This document shows, one piece after another, positions 10,138 through 18,819 of a DNA stretch of 64,000 nucleotides. The stretch comes from Streptomyces glaucescens. Its GTDB lineage: Bacteria > Actinomycetota > Actinomycetes > Streptomycetales > Streptomycetaceae. The first letter of the stretch is position 1. Each line of letters begins with the position of its first letter. Below the pieces are notes generated by a model. It did not search any database. It had not been told where the DNA came from and saw nothing but the letters and a program-made list of their open reading frames with translations. Where the stretch lies: positions 3,527,001-3,591,000 of the forward strand of contig NZ_CP009438.1 in NCBI RefSeq assembly GCF_000761215.1. The letters run 5' to 3'. Position numbers and translations under genes: made by a program.

Positions 10138-10341
10138 TCAGGCGGTGACGCGAACCATGTCGGCCTGCGGGCCCTTCTGGCCCTGCGAGATCTCGAACTC
10201 GACCCGCTGGCCCTCTTCCAGGGTGCGGTACCCGTCCATCTGGATCGCGCTGTAGTGGACGAAGACGTCCGCACCACCGTCGACCGCGATGAAGCCGTAC
10301 CCCTTCTCCGCGTTGAACCACTTGACGGTGCCCTGAGCCAT
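10138..10341 (-). CDS. CspA-family cold-shock protein
   Basis: 67 residues from ATG 10339-10341 ([18 protein letters not shown]). It is a single OB-fold cold-shock domain that binds single-stranded RNA and DNA. RNP1 is KGYGFI and RNP2 is VFVHYSAI; the Trp and Phe residues that stack on bases are present. Length is typical for Streptomyces CspA-like proteins. An upstream in-frame ATG would add ten residues not found in the family. The long non-coding leader is compatible with post-transcriptional control. Confidence 0.95.
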   Translation of the reverse strand: MAQGTVKWFNAEKGYGFIAVDGGADVFVHYSAIQMDGYRTLEEGQRVEFEISQGQKGPQADMVRVTA

Positions 10342-10675
10342 GCCTAACTCCCCTATTACTGGCCCTTGCACAGATCCACACTTCGCGGATCCGGGTCAGA
10401 CCTCACCCCCCAGTCGTTGGGGGCGTGCGCCGGAACGCGTCGACCGCGGCTGAATGTATCTGTCCAACTGCCGTCTGCAACAGGTCAATCGGACGAGAAA
10501 TCCGGGCACCGGTGATCGGTTATTCATGAAGAATTCACCCGAATTCCGGGCAAGTCGGGCCCGGCATAAGGAACGAAAGGCGCAAAAAGGCCGCCGATTT
10601 TGGCTGCTTCTCGACGCAGCGACAACGTGGAAAGTACGGCGGGTTCCCCAACTCTACCGCGCTCAACCACATGGA
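10342..10675. other. AT-richer non-coding region upstream of the cold-shock gene
   Basis: About 330 bases without a convincing gene. The part 10440-10680 is visibly lower in G+C than the surroundings (for example the stretch around 10490-10620). It probably carries the cold-shock promoter and a long 5' leader. An 87-codon plus-strand frame (10454-10717) runs into the downstream terminator stem and has atypical codon use, so I do not call it. Confidence 0.55.
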
Positions 10676-10710
10676 ATTGCCCCCTCCGCATCTCTCACGG
10701 AGGGGGCAAT
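10676..10710 (-). terminator. Terminator of the thrC-moaD-like operon
   Basis: ATTGCCCCCTCCG (10676-10688) pairs over 13 bases with CGGAGGGGGCAAT (10698-10710) around a 9-base loop. It lies 25 bases past the MoaD-like gene in its direction of transcription. Confidence 0.85.
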
Positions 10711-10734
10711 CCGATGAACAGCGTGTGACAGCGG

Positions 10735-11013
10735 TCAGCAGCCGCCGGCGACCGCGGGAATGATCGACACACCGGCGCCGTCCGGCGTGGCGGTCTCCAG
10801 GCCCTGCTCGAACCGGACGTCGTCGTCGTTCACGTACACGTTGACGAACCGGCGCAGCTTGCCCTGGTCGTCCAGCACGCGGGCGGCGATCCCCGTGTGG
10901 TTCTTCTCCAGGTCGGCGATGACCTCGGCGAGGGTCGCGCCGTCGGCGGAGACCTCGGCCCGGCCACCGGTGTAGGTGCGCAGGATGGTGGGGATGCGGA
11001 CAGTGACGCTCAC
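10735..11013 (-). CDS. MoaD/ThiS-type ubiquitin-like sulfur carrier ending in Gly-Gly-Cys
   Basis: 92 residues from GTG 11011-11013. The beta-grasp fold is indicated by VTVRIPTILRTYTGG, LAEVIADLEKNHTGI, FVNVYVNDDDVRF and a C-terminal VSIIPAVAGGC. Carriers such as MoaD, ThiS and CysO end in Gly-Gly, which is activated as a thiocarboxylate; here one Cys follows the pair. Located 85 bases downstream of threonine synthase, it resembles the CysO-type carriers used in cysteine synthesis, but neither a cysM-like synthase nor a JAMM protease is adjacent. The call is secure at the family level only. Confidence 0.8.
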   Translation of the reverse strand: MSVTVRIPTILRTYTGGRAEVSADGATLAEVIADLEKNHTGIAARVLDDQGKLRRFVNVYVNDDDVRFEQGLETATPDGAGVSIIPAVAGGC

Positions 11014-11098
11014 GGTGAAAACCTCCGGTTCAGGGGAAAGACGTGGGGGCACGGCAGCCGCGCGGCCGGCCCCCACCGGCCGCGCGGCGCAGGACGGT

Positions 11099-12424
11099 CT
11101 AGACGAGCCCGGCCTCGCGGAACGACTCCAGGCTGGGGCGGATGGTGGCGGTGAGCCCCGTACCGGCCACCGCGTCGAGCGTCTTCAGACCGTCCCCGGT
11201 GTTGAGGACGACGGTCGTGAGCGACGGGTCGAGGACACCGTTCTCGATCAGCTTGCGGGTCACCCCCACGGTCACCCCGCCGGCCGTCTCCGCGAAGATC
11301 CCCTCCGTCCGCGCCAGCAGCTTGATCGCGTCGACCACCTGCTCGTCGTTCACGTCCTCCACCGCACCGCCCGTGCGCCGGGCGATGTCGAGGACGTACG
11401 GCCCGTCCGCCGGGTTGCCGATGGCCAGGGACTTGGCGATGGTGTCCGGCTTCTGCGGGCGGACAACGTCGTGCCCGGCCTTGAACGCGGCCGACACCGG
11501 CGAGCAGCCCTCGGCCTGGGCACCGAAGATCTTGTACGGCCTGTCCTCGACGAGCCCCAGCCTGACCAGCTCCTGGAGACCCTTGTCGATCTTCGTGAGC
11601 TGGGAGCCGGAGGCGATCGGGACCACGATCTGGTCCGGCAGCCGCCAGCCGAGCTGCTCGCAGATCTCGTACGCGAGGGTCTTGGAGCCCTCCGCGTAGT
11701 ACGGCCGCAGGTTGACGTTGACGAAGCCCCAGCCCTCGCCCGCCGGGTCGCCGATCAGCTCGGAGCAGAAGCGGTTCACGTCGTCGTAGTTGCCCTCGAT
11801 GCCCACCAGCTCGCCGCCGTAGACCGCGGCCATGACGACCTTGCCCTGCTCCAGGTCGTGCGGAATGAACACGCAGGAGCGGAATCCGGCGCGGGCCGCC
11901 GCGGCGCCCACCGCGCCCGCCAGGTTGCCGGTGGAGGAGCAGGAGAGGGTGGTGAAGCCGAACGCGCGGGCGGCCTCCAGGGCCTGCGCGACCACACGGT
12001 CCTTGAAGGAGTGGGTCGGGTTGCCCGAGTCGTCCTTCACGAAGAGCTTGCCGGCCTCGACCCCCAGCTCGCGGGCCAGGTTGTCGGCCTGGACGAGCTT
12101 GGTCCAGCCGGGGTTGAGGTTCGGCTTGCCGGCCACGTCGGCCGGGACGGGGAGCAGCGGCGCGTACCGCCAGATGTTCGCGGGGCCCGCCTCGATGCGC
12201 CGGCGCAGCTCCTCGGCGTCGTACGCGGAGAAGTCATAGGCGATCTCCAGCGGGCCGAAACACTCCTCGCAGGCGAAGACCGGGCCGAGCGGGACCCGGT
12301 GGCCGCACTCGCGGCAGGAGAGCGCGGCGGCGGGGCCGAGGTCTACCGTGGAAGGAGGAGCGGAGTCGGAAGCAGTCGAAGCCGCAGCGGAATCCGTGGT
12401 GCTTGCAACAGTCTGCACAGCCAT
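11099..12424 (-). CDS. thrC: Threonine synthase
   Basis: 441 residues from ATG 12422-12424. A PLP enzyme that converts O-phosphohomoserine to threonine and phosphate. After a ~30-residue Ala/Ser/Thr-rich leader comes a rubredoxin-like pair CRECGH and CEECFG. The catalytic Lys is in NPTHSFKDRVV, and the phosphate-binding loop of PLP is SSTGNLAGAVGAAA. SGSQLTKIDKG, FGAQAEGCSPV and TAGGVTVGVTRKL are further fold-type II markers. The MoaD-like gene follows in the same transcript. Confidence 0.96.
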   Translation of the reverse strand: MAVQTVASTTDSAAASTASDSAPPSTVDLGPAAALSCRECGHRVPLGPVFACEECFGPLEIAYDFSAYDAEELRRRIEAGPANIWRYAPLLPVPADVAGKPNLNPGWTKLVQADNLARELGVEAGKLFVKDDSGNPTHSFKDRVVAQALEAARAFGFTTLSCSSTGNLAGAVGAAAARAGFRSCVFIPHDLEQGKVVMAAVYGGELVGIEGNYDDVNRFCSELIGDPAGEGWGFVNVNLRPYYAEGSKTLAYEICEQLGWRLPDQIVVPIASGSQLTKIDKGLQELVRLGLVEDRPYKIFGAQAEGCSPVSAAFKAGHDVVRPQKPDTIAKSLAIGNPADGPYVLDIARRTGGAVEDVNDEQVVDAIKLLARTEGIFAETAGGVTVGVTRKLIENGVLDPSLTTVVLNTGDGLKTLDAVAGTGLTATIRPSLESFREAGLV

Positions 12425-12786
12425 GTGAGGCGAGGCCCTTTCTCCTCATCTTCCTCACGACGCACTTCGCCGTGAGACGGATTTGGCACCTTCCCTAGCC
12501 GGGAGCCTCGCGGAAGCGATCAATGCGATCGGCGTGATCGGCGGTGATCTACGAGACCGGCTGGAGGGTTGCCGGGGCTTCATCGGGCCGTGTCCCTCTG
12601 CCCCTCTGGATGAGCTGTATGCGGTTGTGGAACGCGGGCGACCCCCGACATGCGATGGTCATCAGCGTTGTCCAAGACTGTAACCGAAGGCCGGGACAGT
12701 TGAGATAGTCGTCCGAACCGCGAGATGGATCACAACACGATCCGATCACCGCCCCTCGCCGAGACAACGCTAAGGAGCCGCGCACT
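12425..12786. other. Divergent intergenic region between thrC and the GpgS-like gene
   Basis: About 360 bases. It must hold the thrC promoter and leader and the promoter of the glycosyltransferase. Short direct repeats of GATCGGCG occur near 12529-12545. I found no riboswitch or attenuator consensus I could name. A 66-codon frame at 12483-12683 lacks a ribosome-binding site and typical codon use, so it is not called. Confidence 0.5.
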
Positions 12787-13731
12787 GTGCTGGAAGAAGT
12801 CGAGCGCTGGCTGAGCACCCGCTCCTGGTCCGTGACCGACCGACCGCTCCACAAGATCCTGGCCGCCAAACGCGCCACCGGCCAGACGGTCAGTGTCGTG
12901 CTGCCCGCGCTCAACGAGCAGGAGACGGTCGGCGACATCGTCGCCGCCGTCCGCCGCGACCTCACGGGGCAGGTCCCGCTGGTCGACGAGGTCGTCGTCG
13001 TCGACTCCGGATCCACCGACCGCACCTCCGAGGTGGCCGCCGCCGCGGGCGCCCGCGTGGTGCACCGGGACGCGATACTCCCGCGCATCCCGGCCGTCCC
13101 CGGAAAGGGCGAGGTGCTGTGGCGGTCCCTGCTCGTCACGCGCGGGGACATCGTCTGCTTCGTCGACGCCGATCTGCGGGAGTTCTCCTCGGACTTCGTC
13201 CGCGGCATCGTCGGCCCGCTGCTGACCGATCCGGAGGTGCACCTCGTCAAGGCGATGTACGACCGCCCGCTGGGCACCGCGGCCGGACAGGGCGGCCGGG
13301 TCACCGAGCTGATGGCCCGTCCGCTGCTGAACATGCACTGGCCGCTGCTCGCCGGGTTCGTCCAGCCGCTCGGCGGCGAGTACGCGGCGCGCCGCTCGCT
13401 GCTGGAGCGGCTGCCGTTCCCCGTCGGGTACGGGGTGGAGCTGGGCATGCTGGTCGACGCCCTGCACCTGGTGGGCCTGGACGCGCTCGCCCAGGTCGAC
13501 GTCGGGGTGCGCAGGCACCGGCACCAGGACGGGCAGGCGCTCGGCCGGATGTCCGCCGCCATATACCGCACGGCCCAGCTACGGCTGGCCCGGGCCCATC
13601 TGGTGCGGCCGGCGCTGACCCAGTTCGAGCGGGCCGGTGACGGCTTCGAGCCGCGGACCTACCCGGTCGACACGGAGGAACGGCCGCCGATGACGGAGAT
13701 CGCCGAGTACACGGCCCGCCGGGTCGCGTAA
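12787..13731 (+). CDS. Glucosyl-3-phosphoglycerate synthase-like glycosyltransferase
   Basis: 314 residues from GTG 12787, with AAGGAG nine bases upstream. A GT-A fold enzyme of the GT81 type: VSVVLPALNEQETVGDI, the nucleotide-binding VVVDSGSTDRTSEVA, VPGKGEVLWRSLL, the metal-binding VCFVDADLREF, and the acceptor-side GYGVELGMLVDAL. GpgS transfers glucose from an NDP-glucose to 3-phosphoglycerate, the first step of glucosylglycerate or methylglucose lipopolysaccharide synthesis. The neighbouring otsA and otsB suggest a compatible-solute locus. Acceptor specificity is inferred. Confidence 0.8.
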   Translation: MLEEVERWLSTRSWSVTDRPLHKILAAKRATGQTVSVVLPALNEQETVGDIVAAVRRDLTGQVPLVDEVVVVDSGSTDRTSEVAAAAGARVVHRDAILPRIPAVPGKGEVLWRSLLVTRGDIVCFVDADLREFSSDFVRGIVGPLLTDPEVHLVKAMYDRPLGTAAGQGGRVTELMARPLLNMHWPLLAGFVQPLGGEYAARRSLLERLPFPVGYGVELGMLVDALHLVGLDALAQVDVGVRRHRHQDGQALGRMSAAIYRTAQLRLARAHLVRPALTQFERAGDGFEPRTYPVDTEERPPMTEIAEYTARRVA

Positions 13732-13802
13732 CGCTGCGGAGCCTCCTGTATACGGCGGAAACGCACGTTTGAGCGGTTGGGGGGCGGGCTAGGTTGAGGA
13801 CC

Positions 13803-15203
13803 ATGGCTTCGACGTCAGGTGCTGCACAGGTACTGGTGGCCTCCAACCGTGGCCCCGTCTCCTACCAGGTCCGCGACGACGGTTCGCTGCACGCCAAGCG
13901 GGGCGGCGGCGGACTGGTGTCCGGGCTGTCGGCGATCGGTCCGGACGCGGGCGCGCTGTGGGTGTGCTCCGCGCTCGGCGACGGCGACCGCGAGGCGGTG
14001 CGCCGCGGGGTCGGCGAGGACGGCGTGCGGATGCTCGACATCCCGGCCGAAATCCACTCGGACGCCTACAACGGCATCGCGAACTCGGTGCTGTGGTTCG
14101 TCCACCACATGCTGTACCAGACGCCGCTCGAGCCGGTGTTCGACGCGGAGTTCCGGCGCCGGTGGGCGTCGTACGAGACGTACAACCGGGCCTTCGCCGA
14201 GGCGCTGGCCGCCGAGGCGGCCGAGGGCGCCGCGGTCCTCGTGCAGGACTACCACCTGGTGCTGGTCCCCGGCATGCTCCGCGAGCTGCGCCCCGACCTG
14301 AGGATCGGGCACTTCTCGCACACCCCGTGGGCGCCGCCGGAGTACTTCCGGATGCTCCCCGACGACATCGCGGAGGCCGTGCTGCGCGGCATGCTCGGCG
14401 CGGACCGGCTCGGCTTCCTGACCCGGCGCTGGGCGGACGCGTTCACCGCGTGCTGCGAGGCGTTCGTGGGCGGGACCGGCGACACCCGGATCGGGGTCCA
14501 CGGACTGGGCGCGGACGCCGACTTCCTGCGCCGGCGCGCGCACGAGGCGGACGTCGAGGAGCGGATGACCGCGCTGCGCGCCGAGATCGGCGAGGGCCGC
14601 AGGGCGATCGTGCGCGTCGACCGCACCGAGCTGTCCAAGAACATCGTCCGCGGCCTGCTCGCCTACCGGCAGCTCCTCGCCGACCGCCCCGAGTGGCGCG
14701 AACGCGTCGTCCACGTCGCCTTCGCCTACCCCTCCCGCCAGGACCTCGCCGTCTACCGCGACTACACGGCGGAGGTGCAGCGGCTGGCCGCGCAGATCAA
14801 CGACGAGTACGGCACCGCGGACTGGACCCCGGTGGTCCTCCACGTCAAGGACGACTTCGCCCGCTCCCTGGCCGCCTACCGGCTCGCGGACGTGGCGCTG
14901 GTCAACCCCATCCGCGACGGCATGAACCTGGTCGCCAAGGAGGTGCCGGTCATCTCCGACGAGGGCTGCGCGCTGGTGCTGTCCCGGGAGGCGGGCGCCC
15001 ACGAGGAGCTGGGCGAGGACGCGGTCACCGTGAACCCGTACGACATCGTGGGCACGGCGGACGCCCTGCACCGGGCCCTCACCCTGTCCCCTGCCGAGCG
15101 CGCGGACCGCACCAAGCGCCTCGCCGCCGCCGCCACCGCCCTGCCCCCGGCCCAGTGGTTCCTCGACCAGCTCACCGCGCTGACCGGCCAGGACGGCGGC
15201 TGA
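13803..15203 (+). CDS. otsA: Trehalose-6-phosphate synthase
   Basis: 466 residues from ATG 13803; GTG/ATG triplets a few codons upstream are possible but add nothing conserved. A GT20 enzyme that makes trehalose 6-phosphate from NDP-glucose and glucose 6-phosphate in the cytoplasm. Motifs: VASNRGPV at the N-terminus, GGGLVSGL, VQDYHLVLVPGMLRE, SHTPWAPPEYFRML, RVDRTELSKNIVRGL and NPIRDGMNLVAKEVP. The last motif normally reads TPLRDGMNLVAKE; the NPI variant is mild. otsB lies convergently, 76 bases beyond the stop. Confidence 0.9.
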   Translation: MASTSGAAQVLVASNRGPVSYQVRDDGSLHAKRGGGGLVSGLSAIGPDAGALWVCSALGDGDREAVRRGVGEDGVRMLDIPAEIHSDAYNGIANSVLWFVHHMLYQTPLEPVFDAEFRRRWASYETYNRAFAEALAAEAAEGAAVLVQDYHLVLVPGMLRELRPDLRIGHFSHTPWAPPEYFRMLPDDIAEAVLRGMLGADRLGFLTRRWADAFTACCEAFVGGTGDTRIGVHGLGADADFLRRRAHEADVEERMTALRAEIGEGRRAIVRVDRTELSKNIVRGLLAYRQLLADRPEWRERVVHVAFAYPSRQDLAVYRDYTAEVQRLAAQINDEYGTADWTPVVLHVKDDFARSLAAYRLADVALVNPIRDGMNLVAKEVPVISDEGCALVLSREAGAHEELGEDAVTVNPYDIVGTADALHRALTLSPAERADRTKRLAAAATALPPAQWFLDQLTALTGQDGG

Positions 15204-15230
15204 CCGCCCCGCGCGGGACGGCCGGGAGAC

Positions 15231-15270
15231 CGGGCGGCCGGTCCGGTGGGCCGGCCGCCGGACCGGGCGG
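15231..15270. terminator. GC-rich hairpin between convergent otsA and otsB
   Basis: CGGTCCGG (15239-15246) pairs with CCGGACCG (15258-15265), with further GGCGGCC/GGCCGCC complementarity around it. It lies in the 76-base gap between the two stop codons and could end both transcripts. Confidence 0.45.
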
Positions 15271-15279
15271 CCGGCCGGG

Positions 15280-16125
15280 TCAGGACAGGTGGTCCGCCAG
15301 CGTCCGCAGCAGGGCGACGACACCCTCCGGGCCGTCGGCCACCACGTCCGCGCGTTCCCGCAGCTCGGTGACCTCGTCGCTGCCGCTGCACACCAGCAGT
15401 CCGGGGGTGCCGCCGGCGCGGAGGGTGTCCACGGCGCCGTAGGCGGGCAGGTCGCCGAGGTCGTCGCCGGCGTAGAGGACCACGCGGGCGCCGGTCTCGC
15501 GGACGAAGCGCTCCAGGGCCACGCCCTTGTCCATGCCCGGCGGGCGCAGTTCGAGCACCATGCGGCCGGGTTCGACGATCAGGCCGTGGCGGACGGCGAG
15601 GTCGCCGAGCGGGGTGCGCAGCGCGTCGAACGCGGCCTGCGGGTCGGCGGCGCGGCGGGTGTGCACGGCGACCGCGTGCCCCTTGTCCTCCGTCCGGACG
15701 CCCTCCAGGCCGGCGAGGAGGCCCGGCAGCGCGGCGCGCACGGCGGCCACTCCCGGGTGCAGGTCGGGCGCGGTGACCTTGCCGGTGGCCGCGTCCCAGC
15801 GTTCGGCGCCGTAGTGGCCGAGGACGACCAGGTGCTCCAGGCCGGGGACGTCCGCGAAGCCGCCGTGCCGCACGGCGACCTCGGCCGGGCGGCCGGTGAT
15901 CACCGCGACGGCGGCCACCTTCGGGGCGAGCGCGGTCAGCGCGGGCACCGCGTCCGGGTGGGCGCGGGCCTGCTCGGGGTCGGCGACGATCGGGGCGAGG
16001 GTGCCGTCGAAGTCCAGGGCGATCACCGCCTCGCCGGGACGGGCGAGCAGGGCGCGCAAGCCGTCGCGCCCCTGCGGGGTGACCGGTTCGGGAAGGTCCG
16101 TGGTGTGTGTGTCAGGGCTGCCCAT
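15280..16125 (-). CDS. otsB: Trehalose-6-phosphate phosphatase
   Basis: 281 residues from ATG 16123-16125. A HAD-superfamily phosphatase that releases trehalose from trehalose 6-phosphate. Motif I is VIALDFDGTLAPIV with both catalytic Asp; motif II is AVITGRPAEV; the K of motif III is in MDKGVALERFV; motif IV is YAGDDLGDLPAY. With otsA just across the convergent gap the OtsA/OtsB trehalose pathway is complete. Confidence 0.92.
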   Translation of the reverse strand: MGSPDTHTTDLPEPVTPQGRDGLRALLARPGEAVIALDFDGTLAPIVADPEQARAHPDAVPALTALAPKVAAVAVITGRPAEVAVRHGGFADVPGLEHLVVLGHYGAERWDAATGKVTAPDLHPGVAAVRAALPGLLAGLEGVRTEDKGHAVAVHTRRAADPQAAFDALRTPLGDLAVRHGLIVEPGRMVLELRPPGMDKGVALERFVRETGARVVLYAGDDLGDLPAYGAVDTLRAGGTPGLLVCSGSDEVTELRERADVVADGPEGVVALLRTLADHLS

Positions 16126-16172
16126 AGGGCGAACCTAACCGCGGGGGGCCGTGCCGAACCGTGAACCCGGCC

Positions 16173-16406
16173 TCATCGCTCGGCTCGCCGGGCCTCCCGG
16201 ACGCGCCGCAGCCGGTTCACCGTGACCGGGTCGTGCGCCAGGGCCCGCGGGTCGTCGAGCAGGGCGTTGAGCAGCTGGTAGTAGCGGACCGGGGCGAGTC
16301 CCAGTTCCTCGCGGATGGCGCGTTCCTTCGCGCCGGGGCCGGGAAAACCCCGGCGCTCCAGCGCGAGGACGTCCTGCTCCCGTCGGTTCAGCGGCCCGTG
16401 CTCCAT
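16173..16406 (-). CDS. DUF3263-type small protein
   Basis: 77 residues from ATG 16404-16406. The helical sequence EHGPLNRREQDVLALERRG opens it, followed by ERAIREELGLAPVRYYQLLN, which looks like a short helix-turn-helix as in the actinobacterial DUF3263 family. It may bind DNA or act with a partner. No further clue from its neighbours, otsB and the sugar-binding protein, both transcribed in the same direction. Confidence 0.75.
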   Translation of the reverse strand: MEHGPLNRREQDVLALERRGFPGPGAKERAIREELGLAPVRYYQLLNALLDDPRALAHDPVTVNRLRRVREARRAER

Positions 16407-16461
16407 ACGGGGAACGGTAACCGCCCGCACCGACAGCCGGGCCCGCCGGGACCTGCCGGGC

Positions 16462-17739
16462 CTACCGGTCCGCGTCCGCCGTGCTCTCCGCGTCGAGGGC
16501 GGTGGTCTGCAGCTTGCCGAGCACCGCCGACGGGCTGCCGCCGGGCGCGACCGCCTGCCCGATGCGCTTCTTCACCTCCGCGGCGACCTGCGCCCAGGAC
16601 GTCCTGCCCACCGGGTACAGCTCGGCGAGCGGCAGCTCCTCAAGGAACGGCTGGAGCGCCTTGTCCTCGTCGGCGGCGCTCATCACCTCGTACGCGGAGT
16701 TGGTGACCGGCAGCAGGTCGTACTCGCGGGAGAAGCCGAGGACGTTCTCGTCGCTGTAGACGAAGTCGAGGAACTCGCCGACCTCCTCCTTGTGGCCGTT
16801 CTGCCTGAACGCCAGCATCCAGTCGGCAACGCCCATGGTCGCCTTGGACTCGCCGTCGACGCCGGGCATCGGCACCATGCCGAACTTCACGCCCTTGTTC
16901 TCGGCGATCTTCATCAGCGACGGGTGCCCGTTGAGCATGCCGACCTGCCCGTTCGCGAAGGCGGCGAAGGCGTCGGCGCGGTTGAGCCTGCCGGGCGCGA
17001 CGGGCCCGGTGAGGCCCTTGCCGACGAGTTCGTCACGCAGCCAGGTGAAGGTCTCGACGTTCTCCGGGGAGTCGATGCCGTAGCCGCCGGAGCTGTCGGT
17101 GTAGCCGCCGCCCCCGCTGAGCAGCCACTGCATGGTCTCGGCCTGCGCCTCCTCGGGGCCGAGCGGCAGCGCGTAGGGGTACTTCACGCCCTCCGCCTTC
17201 AGCGCGGCGGCGTCGGCGGCCAGCTCCTCCCAGGTGGTGGGCGGGGTGAGGCCGGCCTCGGCGAAGAGGGTCTTGTTGTAGAAGAGCAGCCGGGTGGAGG
17301 CCGCGAACGGCATCCCGTACTGGGTGCCGTCGATCTGGCCGGCGGTGGCGAACTGGCCGGCGAAGTCGGCCTGGACCGGGATGGAGAGCAGTTCGTCGGC
17401 CGGGTAGAGGAGTCCGGCGTCCGCGTAGTCGGCGTAGGCGCCGATCTGCGCCATGTCGGGGGCGTCGCCGGCCTCGACCATCTCCTTGACCTTGCGGTCG
17501 ACGTCGTTCCAGGAGTGGACGCTGACCTCGATCTTCACCCCGGGGTGGTCGGCCTCGTATGTCTCGACCAGCTCCGACCAGTACTTCTCCGAGCTGTTGG
17601 CCGCGCTGTCGCCGTAGTCGGCGGCGACCAGCCGCAGGGTCACGTCACCGGAGTCCCCGGTGAGGCCGCAGCCGCCCAGGACCGCCGTCATGCCCAGTGC
17701 GGACACCACCGCGATCAATCCTGCCTTGCGCCGCTGCAC
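16462..17739 (-). CDS. ABC sugar-binding lipoprotein (orphan)
   Basis: 425 residues from GTG 17737-17739. A type II signal peptide ends in VLGGC with the lipidated Cys at residue 24. The rest is a family 1 extracellular solute-binding protein: YWSELVETYEADHPGVKIEV, GDAPDMAQIGAYADYA, QYGMPFAASTRLLFYNKTLF, FANGQVGMLNGHP. No permease genes are adjacent, so it must work with permeases elsewhere; MsiK at 50890-51978 is the usual shared ATPase for such Streptomyces systems. Divergent to the ROK kinase and nagA, with DasR-like sites between, so an amino sugar or chitin-derived ligand is likely. Confidence 0.88.
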   Translation of the reverse strand: MQRRKAGLIAVVSALGMTAVLGGCGLTGDSGDVTLRLVAADYGDSAANSSEKYWSELVETYEADHPGVKIEVSVHSWNDVDRKVKEMVEAGDAPDMAQIGAYADYADAGLLYPADELLSIPVQADFAGQFATAGQIDGTQYGMPFAASTRLLFYNKTLFAEAGLTPPTTWEELAADAAALKAEGVKYPYALPLGPEEAQAETMQWLLSGGGGYTDSSGGYGIDSPENVETFTWLRDELVGKGLTGPVAPGRLNRADAFAAFANGQVGMLNGHPSLMKIAENKGVKFGMVPMPGVDGESKATMGVADWMLAFRQNGHKEEVGEFLDFVYSDENVLGFSREYDLLPVTNSAYEVMSAADEDKALQPFLEELPLAELYPVGRTSWAQVAAEVKKRIGQAVAPGGSPSAVLGKLQTTALDAESTADADR

Positions 17740-17790
17740 CGCTTCCCCAACCCCTGTCTCTCACGTCGTCCTGCCGTCCGGATTCCGGAG

Positions 17791-17846
17791 GGAGGTCTAC
17801 ACCTCCGCGAAACAAGGTCTACACCACGTGAGTGGACTAGACCTCT
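17791..17846. promoter_or_regulatory. Cluster of DasR-like operators (dre) in the divergent SBP/nagK promoter
   Basis: Three near-palindromes resemble the DasR responsive element ACTGGTCTAGACCACT: GGAGGTCTACACCTCC (17791-17806), CAAGGTCTACACCACG (17813-17828) and AGTGGACTAGACCTCT (17831-17846). They occupy the 135-base gap between the sugar-binding lipoprotein and the ROK kinase. DasR is the GntR regulator of N-acetylglucosamine use in Streptomyces, and glucosamine 6-phosphate lifts it. The placement next to nagK-nagA supports the call. Confidence 0.8.
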
Positions 17847-17874
17847 TCCGGGTCCTCGGGCCACACTGTCCCCC

Positions 17875-18819
17875 GTGAGACACGTCATCGCCCTCGATGT
17901 GGGCGGCACCGGCATGAAGGCCGCCCTGGTCGGCGCGGACGGCGCGCTGCTGCACCAGGCACGCCGGGCCACCGGGCGCGCCCGCGGGCCCGAGGCGGTC
18001 GTGGAGACCATCCTCGACTTCGCCGCCGAGCTGCGCGCCCACGGCGAGCGGCACCTCGGCGCCCCCGCCCGCGCGGCCGGCGTCGCCGTCCCCGGCATCG
18101 TCGACGCCGACCGCGGCATCGCCGTCTACGCCGCCAACCTGGGCTGGCGCGACGTCCCGCTGCGCGACCTGCTCGGCGCACGGCTGTCCGGCACCCCCGT
18201 CGCCCTCGGCCACGACGTCCGCACCGGCGGCCTCGCCGAAGGCCGGATCGGCGCCGCCCGGGACGCCGACCGCTTCCTCTTCGTCCCGCTCGGGACCGGC
18301 ATCGCCGGCGCCATCGGCATCGACGGCCGGGTGGAGGCGGGCGCGCACGGCAACGCGGGCGAGATCGGACACATCGTCGTACGGCCCGGCGGCATCCCCT
18401 GCCCCTGCGGCCAGCGCGGCTGCCTGGAGCGCTACGCCTCCGCGGCCGCCGTCAGCCAGGCCTGGGCGGAGGCGGCCGGCGACCCCGCAGCGGACGCGGC
18501 GGACTGCGCCGAGGCCGTCATGTCCGGGGACCCGAACGCCGTCCGGATCTGGCAGGAGGCGGTGGACGCCCTCGCCGACGGCCTGGTCACCGCCCTCACC
18601 CTGCTGGACCCCCGCACGATCGTCATCGGTGGCGGGCTCGCCGAAGCGGGGGAAACCTTGTTCACACCGCTGCGGGACGCCGTCCGGCGGCGCGTCACCT
18701 TCCAGCAGCCGCCGTCCATCGTCCCCGCGGCGCTGGGGGACACGGCCGGCTGCCTGGGCGCGGGGCTCCTGGCCTGGGATCTCCTCGACACAACGGACAG
18801 TACGGAGGAACCGACGTGA
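17875..18819 (+). CDS. nagK: ROK-family N-acetylglucosamine kinase-like protein
   Basis: 314 residues from GTG 17875 (VRHVIALDVGGTGMKAALVG). It phosphorylates a hexose, probably N-acetylglucosamine, with ATP. The phosphate loop is DVGGTGMK; the central VAVPGIVD and the NAGEIGHIVV catalytic region follow; the ROK zinc site is CPCGQRGCLE. DPRTIVIGGGLAEAG closes the ATP site. The stop overlaps the GTG of nagA by four bases, so the two are co-translated: kinase then deacetylase. Regulation by DasR is likely from the operators just upstream. Substrate is inferred from context. Confidence 0.85.
   Translation: MRHVIALDVGGTGMKAALVGADGALLHQARRATGRARGPEAVVETILDFAAELRAHGERHLGAPARAAGVAVPGIVDADRGIAVYAANLGWRDVPLRDLLGARLSGTPVALGHDVRTGGLAEGRIGAARDADRFLFVPLGTGIAGAIGIDGRVEAGAHGNAGEIGHIVVRPGGIPCPCGQRGCLERYASAAAVSQAWAEAAGDPAADAADCAEAVMSGDPNAVRIWQEAVDALADGLVTALTLLDPRTIVIGGGLAEAGETLFTPLRDAVRRRVTFQQPPSIVPAALGDTAGCLGAGLLAWDLLDTTDSTEEPT

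Noticed and set aside
10454..10717. 87-codon gene upstream of the cold-shock protein
   Set aside because: Runs into the terminator of the opposite operon, has non-Streptomyces codon use and no ribosome-binding site.
12483..12683. 66-codon frame between thrC and the glycosyltransferase
   Set aside because: No ribosome-binding site, weak codon bias, and lies in an expected divergent promoter region.
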